41,556 bases of DNA from CAYVKY01 sp964452115 (GTDB lineage: Bacteria > Bacteroidota > Ignavibacteria > Tepidaquicellales > Tepidaquicellaceae): contig CAYVKY010000003.1 in assembly GCA_964452115.1 (NCBI GenBank), positions 1-41,556 on the forward strand, in the 5' to 3' direction. Below, piece after piece: positions 33,412 to 41,288 of this stretch. Both the position numbers and the translations under genes were made by a program. Below the pieces are notes generated by a model that was not told the DNA's origin, ran no database searches, and saw only the letters and a program-made list of their open reading frames with translations. Numbering within the stretch: the stretch's first letter is position 1; every line of letters starts with the position of its first letter.

Positions 33412-34407
33412 TTATTTTGCTTTCTTTAAACTTGATTTGATTTTTTTCTGTGATTTCTTTTCTTTCTTAACAATTTTTTTCAGTTCTTTTTTGCCTGCTT
33501 TCGGACTCTTCTTTTTTGATGTGCCGAGTGCAATTTTTACGGTGCTGCCGATTTCGGCAGGGGAGTTGCAGACAATAATTCCGCATTTTGTCATCGCAGC
33601 AATTTTTTCATCAGCAGTGCCTTTGCCGCCCGAAATGATTGCGCCTGCGTGTCCCATGCGCCTTCCCGGAGGAGCTGTTTTTCCTGCGATAAATCCGATT
33701 ACAGGTTTTTTTACTTTATCTTTTATATACTCGGCGGCTGTTTCTTCCGCATTGCCGCCGATTTCGCCTATCATTAAAATTGCTTTAGTATCTTTGTCTT
33801 TGTTGAAGCGTTTTACGGCATCAATAAAATTTGTTCCGATTATCGGGTCGCCGCCGATGCCTATGCACGTTGACTGTCCGATGCCGAGTTTAGTCAACTG
33901 GTCAACTGCCTCGTATGTCAGAGTTCCGCTTCTGGAAATTACACCGACTGAACCTTTTTTGAAAATGCTGCCGGGCATTATTCCTACTTTACATTCACCG
34001 GGAGTAATGATGCCGGGGCAGTTTGGTCCGATAAGCACCGCATCTTTGCCGCTGTCATTCAGCTCCTTCAGATAGTTATATGCCTTTATCATATCATTTA
34101 CCGGAACGCCTTCAGTGATACAAACTATCACTCCTATGCCGGCAGATGCCGCTTCGATAATTGCGTCTGCTGCAAATGCCGCAGGCACGAATATCACCGA
34201 CACATTTGCGCCGGTTTTTTCCACTGCTTCATTAACGGTATTGAATACAGGAATGCTTTCCTGAAATACTTCTCCGCCTTTACCCGGTGTTACTCCTGCC
34301 ACAACCTTTGAGCCGTATGCCAGCATTTGTGTTGCGTGAAAAGTGCCTTCGCTTCCCGTAATTCCCTGAACTACGATTTTCGATTTCTTGTTGACTAATA
34401 TGCTCAT
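33412..34407 (-). CDS. sucD: Succinyl-CoA synthetase subunit alpha with lysine-rich C-terminal extension
   Basis: 331 residues. The CoA-binding Rossmann region opens with VVQGITGSEGTFHA (12-25), GPNCPGIITPGE (127-138) follows, and the phosphorylated histidine is His253 in GRRMGHAGAI. The core ends near residue 295; E. coli SucD is about 289 residues. The last 36 residues (296-331) contain 18 lysines, arranged as repeated KK pairs, and are absent from ordinary SucD. The tail could bind nucleic acid or the membrane surface, or be a disordered appendix. sucC is not adjacent. It acts in the TCA cycle. Confidence 0.93.
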   Translation of the reverse strand: MSILVNKKSKIVVQGITGSEGTFHATQMLAYGSKVVAGVTPGKGGEVFQESIPVFNTVNEAVEKTGANVSVIFVPAAFAADAIIEAASAGIGVIVCITEGVPVNDMIKAYNYLKELNDSGKDAVLIGPNCPGIITPGECKVGIMPGSIFKKGSVGVISRSGTLTYEAVDQLTKLGIGQSTCIGIGGDPIIGTNFIDAVKRFNKDKDTKAILMIGEIGGNAEETAAEYIKDKVKKPVIGFIAGKTAPPGRRMGHAGAIISGGKGTADEKIAAMTKCGIIVCNSPAEIGSTVKIALGTSKKKSPKAGKKELKKIVKKEKKSQKKIKSSLKKAK

Positions 34408-34431
34408 TCGTTTTATTTTTTAAATTAAACT

Positions 34432-35115
34432 TTACTGCACTACGTTTGATTTAATTTTCCACTTGCCGTTTTTATCTGCTATAAGTTTATATGTAATTGT
34501 CAGCTGCTTATCAACATCTTTGCCGTTGACTTTGTCAGTCTGTTTCACTTTTACTTTTACCGATGCATCACTACCCTTCTGACTAACAACCTGCGGCTCT
34601 TCAACCACTATAAATTTCTTTGTGTTTTTATAATTGTTCTTGAAGGCTGTAAGCGGACGGTTCTCCCATTGCTGTGATGCCTTCTTCATATTCTCATCGA
34701 AATTGCCTTCGAATGCACGCTTAACGTATTCAAGATAATCGTTTACTGCAACCTTCGGATTGTCCAGTCTTTTGTTAAGTTCTTTTTCTTTTTCTTTGTT
34801 TTTGTCTTTCTTGTCTTTTGTATCGGTTTTGGTTTTGGATTTTGATGTATCGGTGGTTGTACCATCTGTCAGCGCAATGCCCGTACGAGCCGCAACTACG
34901 GAATCTATTATATGATTCAGATTCTTATCTTTTTCATTGATTTCCTTCTCCCGGATGTTAAGCATTTCCTCTTTTGTCTGGAGTTCTTTCTCTTTGTTTG
35001 CCGAAGTTTCCTTCTGGTCAAACGTCATTTCATTCTGGTCGCTCTTTTTGTCGCATCCTGTTATGAAAAAAATAAATAAAATTGTAACTGCAAAAAGGAA
35101 TTTATATGTCTTCAT
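34432..35115 (-). CDS. Charged lipoprotein of unknown function
   Basis: 227 residues. Lipobox FITGC puts the lipidated Cys at residue 21. Residues 22-75 are a Glu/Lys-rich heptad-like segment (KEEMLNIREKEINEKDKN) that probably forms a coiled coil. Residues about 85-115 are very rich in Thr, Lys and Asp. The C-terminal part (about 118-227) is a compact domain of NTF2-like/DUF4878 appearance, with DYLEYVKRAFEGNFD and an ending GKWKIKSNVV. It is probably attached to the outer or inner membrane facing the periplasm. It precedes sucD by 24 bases. Function unknown. Confidence 0.75.
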   Translation of the reverse strand: MKTYKFLFAVTILFIFFITGCDKKSDQNEMTFDQKETSANKEKELQTKEEMLNIREKEINEKDKNLNHIIDSVVAARTGIALTDGTTTDTSKSKTKTDTKDKKDKNKEKEKELNKRLDNPKVAVNDYLEYVKRAFEGNFDENMKKASQQWENRPLTAFKNNYKNTKKFIVVEEPQVVSQKGSDASVKVKVKQTDKVNGKDVDKQLTITYKLIADKNGKWKIKSNVVQ

Positions 35116-35185
35116 TTTTATTATATATTTTATAGAAAATAATTCATTTACTCGATATTTTCAATTTAATTATAATTATAATCTT

Positions 35186-36484
35186 ATGAAACTTTATATA
35201 GACAGGATTTTCGGATTTTTAAATGAGGATGAATTTTATTCTTCGGGGAAAATTGTTAACGATGCTGCACTTTCGCTTTTCAATAAAACCGCCCCGGGTT
35301 CCGAGTTTCTGGGATGGATGAATTCAGGAACTTTTACGACAGATGAGGAAATCAAGAAAATCAATGAAACCGCCGGAAGACTTCGCAATAATTCAAAGAT
35401 AATAGTGGTCACCGGCATCGGCGGCTCATATCTCGGGGCGAAGGCAGTGATAGAAGCGCTCAGTCATAATTTCAGTCCGCTGAAAAAAAGCAGCGGCAAT
35501 CCGATGATATTATTCGCGGGACAGAATATTGGCGAAGATTATCTTGCGGATTTATTCGATATACTTAATGACGTTGACTACAGCGTGATTGTAATCAGCA
35601 AATCGGGTACAACGCTTGAACCCGCGCTTGCATTCAGGCTGCTGCGCGAAGATATAATCAGAAGGTACGGAAAGGATGAAGCAAAAAAAAGAATTGTGGC
35701 GGTTACAGATAAAGAGAAAGGAGCGCTGAAATATTTATCGGATAAAGAAGGATATGAAACATTTGTAATTCCCGATGACGTCGGAGGAAGATTTTCCGTA
35801 CTTACGCCTGTCGGACTTTTACCCGTTGCAGCCGCAGGATTTAATATTTCGGAGATTCTCAGAGGTGCAGGAAATTATGAAGTGCTGCTGAAAAATTCTT
35901 CAGAATTGATTTCGAATCCTTCATTCGCTTATGCACTTGCAAGAAATAAATTATACAAGAGCGGAAAAGTGATTGAACTGCTTTCAAATTTCACTCCGGC
36001 TCTGCATTATTTTTCCGAATGGTGGAAGCAGCTTTTCGGCGAGAGCGAAGGTAAAGAGCACAGAGGAATATATCCCGCATCGGTTGACCTGACTACCGAC
36101 CTTCATTCGATGGGACAGTGGATTCAGGAAGGGACAAGAAATATTTTTGAAACGTGCATCTGGGTAAGGAAAACAAGAAGAGAACTTGCGGTTCCGTCAT
36201 CGGAACAAAATCTCGACGGCTTGAATTATATCAGCGGCAAGCGGATTAATTTTATTAACGAAATGGCAATGCGCGGCACGCTCGAAGCACACGCGGAAGG
36301 CGGCGTGCCTGTAATAGAAATTGAACTTGATGAACTGAGCGAATTCGAACTCGGGCGTGTGATTTATTTCTTTGAGCTCTCCTGCGCGATAAGCGGACTT
36401 CTGCTCGGTGTGAATCCCTTCAATCAGCCGGGTGTGGAAGCCTACAAGAAAAAAATGTTTTCGCTTCTCGGTAAATCACGATAA
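35186..36484 (+). CDS. pgi: Glucose-6-phosphate isomerase
   Basis: 432 residues, the short bacterial form. The frame is open further upstream to 34937, but that segment overlaps the divergent lipoprotein gene and has no family similarity, so I start at the ATG at 35186 (MKLYIDRIF). VVTGIGGSYLGAKAV, ISKSGTTLEPALAF, GGRFSVLTPVGL and HSMGQWIQEG are all conserved PGI motifs that include the sugar-phosphate loop and catalytic Glu/His surroundings. It interconverts glucose 6-phosphate and fructose 6-phosphate. A 70-base AT-rich spacer separates it from the divergent lipoprotein. Confidence 0.95.
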   Translation: MKLYIDRIFGFLNEDEFYSSGKIVNDAALSLFNKTAPGSEFLGWMNSGTFTTDEEIKKINETAGRLRNNSKIIVVTGIGGSYLGAKAVIEALSHNFSPLKKSSGNPMILFAGQNIGEDYLADLFDILNDVDYSVIVISKSGTTLEPALAFRLLREDIIRRYGKDEAKKRIVAVTDKEKGALKYLSDKEGYETFVIPDDVGGRFSVLTPVGLLPVAAAGFNISEILRGAGNYEVLLKNSSELISNPSFAYALARNKLYKSGKVIELLSNFTPALHYFSEWWKQLFGESEGKEHRGIYPASVDLTTDLHSMGQWIQEGTRNIFETCIWVRKTRRELAVPSSEQNLDGLNYISGKRINFINEMAMRGTLEAHAEGGVPVIEIELDELSEFELGRVIYFFELSCAISGLLLGVNPFNQPGVEAYKKKMFSLLGKSR

Positions 36485-36568
36485 AATAAAAAGTTCATAA
36501 ACTATTATCCTGATTTATTTGTTACAATAATAGAATATAAATTTTATTAATCAAACCAAGACAAAACT

Positions 36569-37057
36569 ATGATCAAACAAGAACTGCAAAAAGCATTAAA
36601 CGAACAAATCAATAAAGAACTTTATTCTGAATATTTATATCTGGCAATATCCGCATACTTTGCTGAAAAAGATTTAGGCGGGGCGGCAGCATTTTTCGGG
36701 AAACAGGCTGCGGAAGAGCACGGACACGCAATGAAAATTTTCAAATATATTCTTGAAAGAGGCGGACATGTTGAACTATCAAAAATTGAAGCACCGAAAA
36801 TTAATTTGAAAGGATTTCTTGATGTATTTGAACAGACACTTGAACACGAAAGATTTATCACAAAATCAATTGACGAGCTTGTTGACCTGTCAATCAAGAA
36901 CAACGACCACTCAATGACGAGTTTCCTGCAGTGGTATGTTGATGAGCAGGTTGAAGAAGAGGCAACATTCACATCGCTTCTCGGGAGAATAAAAATGGTA
37001 GGAGAAACAGGAGCATCACTTCTGATTATAGACGGTGAGCTTGGAAAACGCCAATAA
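36569..37057 (+). CDS. Non-heme ferritin
   Basis: 162-residue iron-storage protein. Ferroxidase-site residues Glu17, Glu50 and His53 (AAEEHGHAMK) and the Glu of TLEHERF (around residue 94) match bacterial FtnA. Length is typical. No haem-binding Met like that of bacterioferritin is apparent. It should form a 24-mer in the cytosol. A strong terminator lies 23 bases downstream. Confidence 0.94.
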   Translation: MIKQELQKALNEQINKELYSEYLYLAISAYFAEKDLGGAAAFFGKQAAEEHGHAMKIFKYILERGGHVELSKIEAPKINLKGFLDVFEQTLEHERFITKSIDELVDLSIKNNDHSMTSFLQWYVDEQVEEEATFTSLLGRIKMVGETGASLLIIDGELGKRQ

Positions 37058-37079
37058 GAGACATAAATTCCCCTTTATT

Positions 37080-37113
37080 AAGGCTGTGAAATTTCTTTTT
37101 CACAGCCTTTTTT
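37080..37113 (+). terminator. Rho-independent terminator of the ferritin gene
   Basis: A perfect 12-bp stem, AAGGCTGTGAAA (37080-37091) with TTTCACAGCCTT (37098-37109), has a 6-base loop and is followed by T residues. It separates the ferritin gene from the converging AlkD-like gene. Confidence 0.92.
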
Positions 37114-37142
37114 ATCGCATTAATAATAATTATTCCATCCAA

Positions 37143-37817
37143 TCACAAATTCCTCACTCTTGTTTTCTTATCACGAAGCTCCCTCAATGCATCCGATGCA
37201 ATCCACTTTGCGGATTTCGTCCCCATTTCATAAATCTCTTCCGCTTCCTGAATTGCCGCCTGCTGAAGAAGTGCATTCCTTTTTCCGATTTGCCTCAGTG
37301 CCCAGTTCACAGCTTTCATTACATATTTTCTTTCGTCATTTGCTTCTCTTTTTATCACGCTGAAAAAATCAAAAAACATTTCATCGCCGCATTTTTTATC
37401 GTGTACCGCGAGCCACGTGATTATCACAAATCCTGCTCGCTTCACATACTCTTCCTTTCTCCTCGTCCACTCAAGCGCAATCTCTTTTGCGCCTGCAACT
37501 TTGTCAAACAAATTCCCGCATGTTGAATCGCATACTGCCCAGTTGTCAAATTGCGATGCCCATTTTTCCATCTGCTTTTTCGTAACGAGTTTCGGGTCGT
37601 CAACAAGGCTTGCAAGTATACGCGTATCGTGATACCCGTAATCCCAGAGCTTCAAAGCAAGCGCGTGGTCTTTCCCTGTTTTCTTTGCAATGGATTTGAT
37701 CAAAGGCGCAGACAGCCCGTAAACTTTTTCGGAATAAATTGCGTAGCGCTTCATCCCCTCAATATTATTCTCACTTTTATTTTCCTCGAAGTAAGAAATT
37801 ATTTCGTCAAATGTCAT
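37143..37817 (-). CDS. AlkD-like DNA alkylation repair protein
   Basis: 224 residues of HEAT-like helical repeats typical of AlkC/AlkD glycosylases: KVYGLSAPLIKSIAKK near the N-terminus, then LWDYGYHDTRILAS, WAVCDSTC and ERKYVMKAVNWALRQIGKRN, in the family order. DNWAVCDS matches the conserved aspartate/tryptophan region that recognises the alkylated base. It would excise N3- or N7-alkylpurines. The gene is on the minus strand, opposite ferritin and downstream of the barrel genes. Confidence 0.9.
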   Translation of the reverse strand: MTFDEIISYFEENKSENNIEGMKRYAIYSEKVYGLSAPLIKSIAKKTGKDHALALKLWDYGYHDTRILASLVDDPKLVTKKQMEKWASQFDNWAVCDSTCGNLFDKVAGAKEIALEWTRRKEEYVKRAGFVIITWLAVHDKKCGDEMFFDFFSVIKREANDERKYVMKAVNWALRQIGKRNALLQQAAIQEAEEIYEMGTKSAKWIASDALRELRDKKTRVRNL

Positions 37818-37842
37818 AATAACTAAATTTTATTATTAAAAA

Positions 37843-37875
37843 AAAAGGAATCTCATTAACAAGAGAATTCCTTTT
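37843..37875 (-). terminator. Terminator of the first beta-barrel gene
   Basis: AAAAGGAATCTC (37843-37854) pairs with GAGAATTCCTTTT (37863-37875), with one bulged base and an 8-base loop. Read on the minus strand it runs into a long T tract, which fits the end of the barrel gene ending at 37895. Confidence 0.8.
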
Positions 37876-37894
37876 ATCAAATCAGATTTAAAAA

Positions 37895-38503
37895 TTAATG
37901 CAGGAATACATTGAATCCGACATTAAGCTTTAATAAATCGTAACCGTTCCTACCGCTGCTATTTCCATATGAACCGAATTCATAAGCAGTTGTACTGCCT
38001 CTGCCTAGAGTTTTCAATTCATAAGATAAACCAATTTTAATAAGACCACTGCCGAATGCGTGAATCTTTAATCCTGCTTCACCGCCCCACGCGATACCGG
38101 TTACACCGCTGCCGTAAGAGTAATCAACACCATTATACCCAATGAAACCCATAACGTATGGATACAAATTCGATTTTGTATCGAAGTTATATGCGGGAGC
38201 TAAATAAATTGTATAATCTGTTAAATGGCCGGAACCGCCATACTTAGTATAACTGACAGTCGGCATTATACCAATTTCAAACCCGTCTGTTACAAAGTAT
38301 CCTGCATACGGTGAAAATGAAATGTTTGTGGTGGATTCATTATCATATTCCCCATTACTGACATACGTTTGAGATGAAATGCCGATGCTTCCGCCAAGTT
38401 CAATCTGTTTTTCTTTTGCAAACTTACTGATTGATTGTGCATCGGCAGATGTAAAACCTGCACAAATTAATAACACAAGAATTAAAAAGAATTTGGAATT
38501 CAT
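37895..38503 (-). CDS. Outer-membrane beta-barrel protein, paralogue 1
   Basis: 202 residues. A cleavable signal peptide (1-23, ending SADAQ) precedes alternating hydrophobic strands typical of a small OmpW/OmpA-like barrel, ending NVGFNVFLH with a C-terminal aromatic-rich strand. The central APAYNFDTKS and YPYVMGFIGY are shared almost exactly with the paralogue at 38704-39279. Several hydrophobic strands can be counted, but the strand number is not certain. The ATG follows AGGAGAG at a normal distance. The role (porin, adhesin, structural) is unknown. Confidence 0.8.
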   Translation of the reverse strand: MNSKFFLILVLLICAGFTSADAQSISKFAKEKQIELGGSIGISSQTYVSNGEYDNESTTNISFSPYAGYFVTDGFEIGIMPTVSYTKYGGSGHLTDYTIYLAPAYNFDTKSNLYPYVMGFIGYNGVDYSYGSGVTGIAWGGEAGLKIHAFGSGLIKIGLSYELKTLGRGSTTAYEFGSYGNSSGRNGYDLLKLNVGFNVFLH

Positions 38504-38519
38504 AATTTCTCTCCTGTAA

Positions 38520-38547
38520 ATTAGTTTATAAGTAATGATAAACTAAT
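38520..38547. promoter_or_regulatory. Inverted repeat overlapping the promoter of barrel paralogue 1
   Basis: ATTAGTTTAT (38520-38529) and ATAAACTAAT (38538-38547) are perfect 10-base inverted copies with an 8-base spacer. The right arm overlaps the proposed -7 element, and the dyad covers the predicted transcript start, so it could be an operator or a leader hairpin. It lies 16-43 bases upstream of the ATG. Confidence 0.5.
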
Positions 38548-38568
38548 TCATTGTATAAGAAAAAGCAA
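38538..38568 (-). promoter_or_regulatory. Promoter candidate of barrel paralogue 1 (TTG-N20-TAGTTTAT)
   Basis: On the minus strand TTG (38566-38568), 20 bases, then TAGTTTAT (38538-38545), matching TAnnTTTG at the four leading fixed positions but not the last two. The same spacing is present at the paralogue, which strengthens the call. About 34 bases separate it from the ATG. Confidence 0.45.
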
Positions 38569-38653
38569 TATATCAATTTTTATACGAGATGCAATTACAT
38601 ATCATTAATAATTCAGGAAAAGAATATTTGAATAATCGTTATTAAATAAAAAA

Positions 38654-38681
38654 AAAGGAACTTCTTTTCAGAAGTTCCTTT
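38654..38681 (-). terminator. Terminator of the second beta-barrel gene
   Basis: A perfect 11-bp stem, AAAGGAACTTC (38654-38664) with GAAGTTCCTTT (38671-38681), has a 6-base loop. On the minus strand it runs into a T tract of about 10 bases, 22 bases after the stop at 38704. Confidence 0.9.
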
Positions 38682-38703
38682 AAAAAGTAAACTGCAATAA
38701 AGA

Positions 38704-39279
38704 TTAATGGAAGAATACGTTAAATCCTAAATTAACCTTTACGTTGTTCATGCCGTTTCTGTTACCAGAAGGATTTTCACTTGGATTGTATGTTTTTTGT
38801 TCATACTGAATTCCAAGTTTCAGCAGACTGTTGCCCATGAGATTGGCTTTCACACCTACTTCACCGCCCCAGGCTAATCCTTTCACATTGACACTGCCAG
38901 AGTTGTATCCGTCATAACCAATTAAACCCATGACGTATGGATAAAATTGTGACTTTGTGTCGAAGTTGTACGCAGGTGCAAAGTAAAGTGTATAATTCGT
39001 AGTATTATACGTATCGTATTTGTAATATTCAATTGACGGCATTATGCCCAATTCTAATCCGTCAATTACAAAATAAGCACCATACGGCTGGAATGTAAAA
39101 GTAGTTGATGATTTATCGGCAGTATTTCCATCTACTACATCAGTAGTAGATACGAAGCCGATTGAACCTCCGACGTCCCACTGGCTCTTTTTGGCATATT
39201 TGCTAATCATCTGAGCATTAGCTGATGTAATCCCTATGCAAAGGATTAATCCAAGAAGTAAAAATAATTTCGCTTTCAA
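38704..39279 (-). CDS. Outer-membrane beta-barrel protein, paralogue 2
   Basis: 191 residues, with a signal peptide (1-23, ending SANAQ) and a barrel closely related to that of the previous gene: YFVIDGLELGIMPS, APAYNFDTKS, YPYVMGLIGYDG and NLGFNVFFH align well. The start is TTG, justified by the signal peptide and a strong Shine-Dalgarno AAAGGAG (39286-39292, 6 bases away). The extracellular loops differ most between the two paralogues. Each gene has its own promoter and terminator, so the pair are independent tandem copies. Function unknown. Confidence 0.8.
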   Translation of the reverse strand: MKAKLFLLLGLILCIGITSANAQMISKYAKKSQWDVGGSIGFVSTTDVVDGNTADKSSTTFTFQPYGAYFVIDGLELGIMPSIEYYKYDTYNTTNYTLYFAPAYNFDTKSQFYPYVMGLIGYDGYNSGSVNVKGLAWGGEVGVKANLMGNSLLKLGIQYEQKTYNPSENPSGNRNGMNNVKVNLGFNVFFH

Positions 39280-39285
39280 GTTGTT

Positions 39286-39292
39286 CTCCTTT
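39286..39292 (-). promoter_or_regulatory. Shine-Dalgarno site that sets the TTG start of barrel paralogue 2
   Basis: AAAGGAG on the minus strand lies 6 bases upstream of the TTG at 39279. There is no nearby in-frame ATG that would give a signal peptide of normal length. It shows that the organism uses Shine-Dalgarno recognition at some genes. Confidence 0.7.
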
Positions 39293-39313
39293 CTTTAATT
39301 TTGTGTTTCTTTG

Positions 39314-39344
39314 CTAAATTATATTTTTCTTTACAAAAAGTCAA
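39314..39344 (-). promoter_or_regulatory. Promoter candidate of barrel paralogue 2 (TTG-N20-TAATTTAG)
   Basis: On the minus strand TTG (39342-39344), 20 bases, then TAATTTAG (39314-39321), one mismatch from TAnnTTTG. The TTG start of the gene is 34 bases downstream, the same layout as at paralogue 1. The spacer to the divergent gene at 39527 is otherwise very AT-rich. Confidence 0.5.
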
Positions 39345-39472
39345 TTTAATAATAAATTAACAATTAATTAATATAATAAACGTCTGATTCATAGAATAAG
39401 TTTCAAAAAAAAGAAAAAAATGCAAACAAATTTCAAAAATCATAAATTATTCAACCGGATTTACAGTATTCT

Positions 39473-39480
39473 TAAATTTG
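39473..39480 (+). promoter_or_regulatory. Possible -7 element TAAATTTG upstream of the 341-residue secreted protein
   Basis: TAAATTTG at 39473-39480 fits TAnnTTTG and lies 46 bases before the ATG at 39527. No TTG is present at the -33 distance, so it is only a weak candidate. Confidence 0.3.
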
Positions 39481-39526
39481 AATTGATAAATTAATTAGTT
39501 GAGAGTATTTTAAAAAAACAATTATT

Positions 39527-40552
39527 ATGAAGCGGTTTATTATTATTCTGTCTTTAATATCAATTAAGTTATTTGCCCAGCCTGTAATTAATTATAATTC
39601 TTTTCCTGTAAATTGCTCTGACAGCACGCCTCTTATGACATCAGACCTTTTAAATTTACTAAACTGGGAAGCAATAAAGAAATTTTGTGATACTACCAAA
39701 GGATTTTATGCGAAAGAAACTCAGGATGAATATATTACAACATATGAACATAGCAAGCGAGGAGGTGAAAATGGATTTATTATAGGCAGCTTTCAAGGTA
39801 AGGTAGTGTATTTTAACGCTGATGTAAAGCAACCTTTAAAAGAATGCAATATTAATTATTTTGATAAAAATATTTGGGCGAGTTACATAAACTTCAGATT
39901 GCCTGATTTAAATGATTCAATGAAATTATCTATATCTGAACCTGAAGTAATTCATATAGCATATTATAAACTTTTGGGAATTAGAACAAGGGATGAATAC
40001 GGCTGGATATGTGAATATTCCACCGTAGGAATGGAACCGGATAAACGATTGGCAGTTATCGACCTTATAAAATATTCACGTTATGACTTACTCAGAAAGA
40101 TAATCAAATTCTCTAATCCGCAGTCTCAGCTCTATGCCGCAGATGCATTAATATTATTGGATTATTTTGCGAAAGCTGATATCAAAATAGAACAAAATAA
40201 AATAAATAAATTACGGTTCAGTATTGATTCTGTAAATAAAAGCGGCAGCAATGATACAACAAAAGTTGAATATTTAAAATACTTTATAGGTAAAAGTGAA
40301 GATATGATAGAGTATTATAAAGAGACCGGTTTGATTACAGAAGATGACTGGAACGCCATATATGAATTAAGGGACAGCAGAAAAAAAGTTTATATTTGCG
40401 GCAATCGCGGCTCTTATAAATTATATGAATCAAATTCTTTTGATTTACTTTCCGATGAAAATATTTCAAAAATCCCTGATGAATATAAAAATCTGCGTGA
40501 TAGATATCTGGATGGGATTTTTACTTATATACAAAGTAATCTGTGTCCATAA
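39527..40552 (+). CDS. Secreted protein of unknown function
   Basis: 341 residues, with a signal peptide (1-18, ending KLFAQ). The mature sequence is mixed alpha/beta without repeats and I recognise no family. A helical part begins near RLAVIDLIKYSRYDLLRKII and continues with NPQSQLYAADALILLDYF, which resembles HEAT/TPR-like helices. Cysteines are few. There is no C-terminal T9SS sorting domain. It precedes the sorting-domain-only protein by 104 bases on the same strand, so they may be co-transcribed. Confidence 0.65.
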   Translation: MKRFIIILSLISIKLFAQPVINYNSFPVNCSDSTPLMTSDLLNLLNWEAIKKFCDTTKGFYAKETQDEYITTYEHSKRGGENGFIIGSFQGKVVYFNADVKQPLKECNINYFDKNIWASYINFRLPDLNDSMKLSISEPEVIHIAYYKLLGIRTRDEYGWICEYSTVGMEPDKRLAVIDLIKYSRYDLLRKIIKFSNPQSQLYAADALILLDYFAKADIKIEQNKINKLRFSIDSVNKSGSNDTTKVEYLKYFIGKSEDMIEYYKETGLITEDDWNAIYELRDSRKKVYICGNRGSYKLYESNSFDLLSDENISKIPDEYKNLRDRYLDGIFTYIQSNLCP

Positions 40553-40656
40553 TCAATAGAATAATTCAGGATTGCGAAATGTGATTAAAAAATCTTAATT
40601 TCAAATTTAACAATAGAAATGAACAATTAATCTGACATTAAACAAAAAAGTATAAA

Positions 40657-41067
40657 ATGAAAAAGTTAACTTTTCTTTTGCTGTTTTCAATCATCTGTCT
40701 CTATAACGTCTTAGGGCAGGATTCATATTTGTATAATGAAATTAAAAGAGCCGATACTCTTAACGAGCAAAAATTTTCAATAAAACAAATATATCCTAAT
40801 CCGTTTTGCGGCGTTGACCTTTGTAGATTTTCAATAGGGGATACTTCGGTATTAGATATATCGTTATATGATAAGGATTCTTTAAGAGTCGTAAAATATT
40901 TCAAGGGAACTTTAGATCCGGGGAATTATGAATTTAACGTATTTGATAATCTGCCAAAATCAGTTCCGGAAGGATTATATTATATTAAATTAGAATCCGA
41001 GTCAATCAAAAATAAAACATTATCAACAAAGTTTTCAGCCTTTATGAAAGTTTTTAAGTTAAGATAG
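40657..41067 (+). CDS. Small secreted protein made almost entirely of a T9SS-type sorting domain
   Basis: 136 residues. The signal peptide (1-20, ending NVLG before QDS) is followed by about 20 linker residues and then a beta-sandwich that looks like a T9SS type A C-terminal domain: IYPNPFCGVDLC (45-56), FSIGDTSVLDISLYDKD, a GNYEF strand and PEGLYYIKLES, with a basic end (KVFKLR). Normal T9SS cargo has a large globular part before this domain; here there is none. Cys51 and Cys56 are unusual for the motif. It may be a substitute subunit, a decoy or a degraded cargo gene. The domain call is moderately sure; the role is unknown. Confidence 0.65.
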   Translation: MKKLTFLLLFSIICLYNVLGQDSYLYNEIKRADTLNEQKFSIKQIYPNPFCGVDLCRFSIGDTSVLDISLYDKDSLRVVKYFKGTLDPGNYEFNVFDNLPKSVPEGLYYIKLESESIKNKTLSTKFSAFMKVFKLR

Positions 41068-41288
41068 TCAGCTAAATATAATATTCGCACTCGTTGAAAA
41101 TATTTTTTGAAAAATAAATTTAATTTTCAAAACAATTTCTTCCGGTCCTGTAATCCGGCAGATATATTTTTAGCACATGTCATTAAGTTATATCAAGTCC
41201 TGCACGTCAGACCGAAAAACAATAAACGGCTCCAATAATATTTCTGCATTTTTTCCTTTATTCCGTTTCTTTTTGCTAATTCTAAATT
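41068..41288. other. Gene-free spacer with a weak AT-rich inverted repeat
   Basis: No gene is seen. TTTTGAAAA (41105-41113) and TTTTCAAAA (41124-41132) are perfect inverted copies and could act as a weak terminator after the gene at 40657-41067. The rest shows no structure I can support, apart from CCGG repeated at 41144-41158. Confidence 0.5.

Noticed and set aside
33437..34075. Long open frame (212 residues) antisense to sucD
   Set aside because: Antisense shadow of an intact sucD; hydrophobic only because of complementary codon composition.
34937..35185. Upstream extension of the pgi reading frame by 83 residues
   Set aside because: The segment overlaps the divergent lipoprotein gene, has no similarity to PGI, and the ATG at 35186 gives a normal N-terminus.
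41144..41158. CCGG ... CCGG as a regulatory dyad
   Set aside because: A short self-complementary tetramer repeated once; expected by chance.
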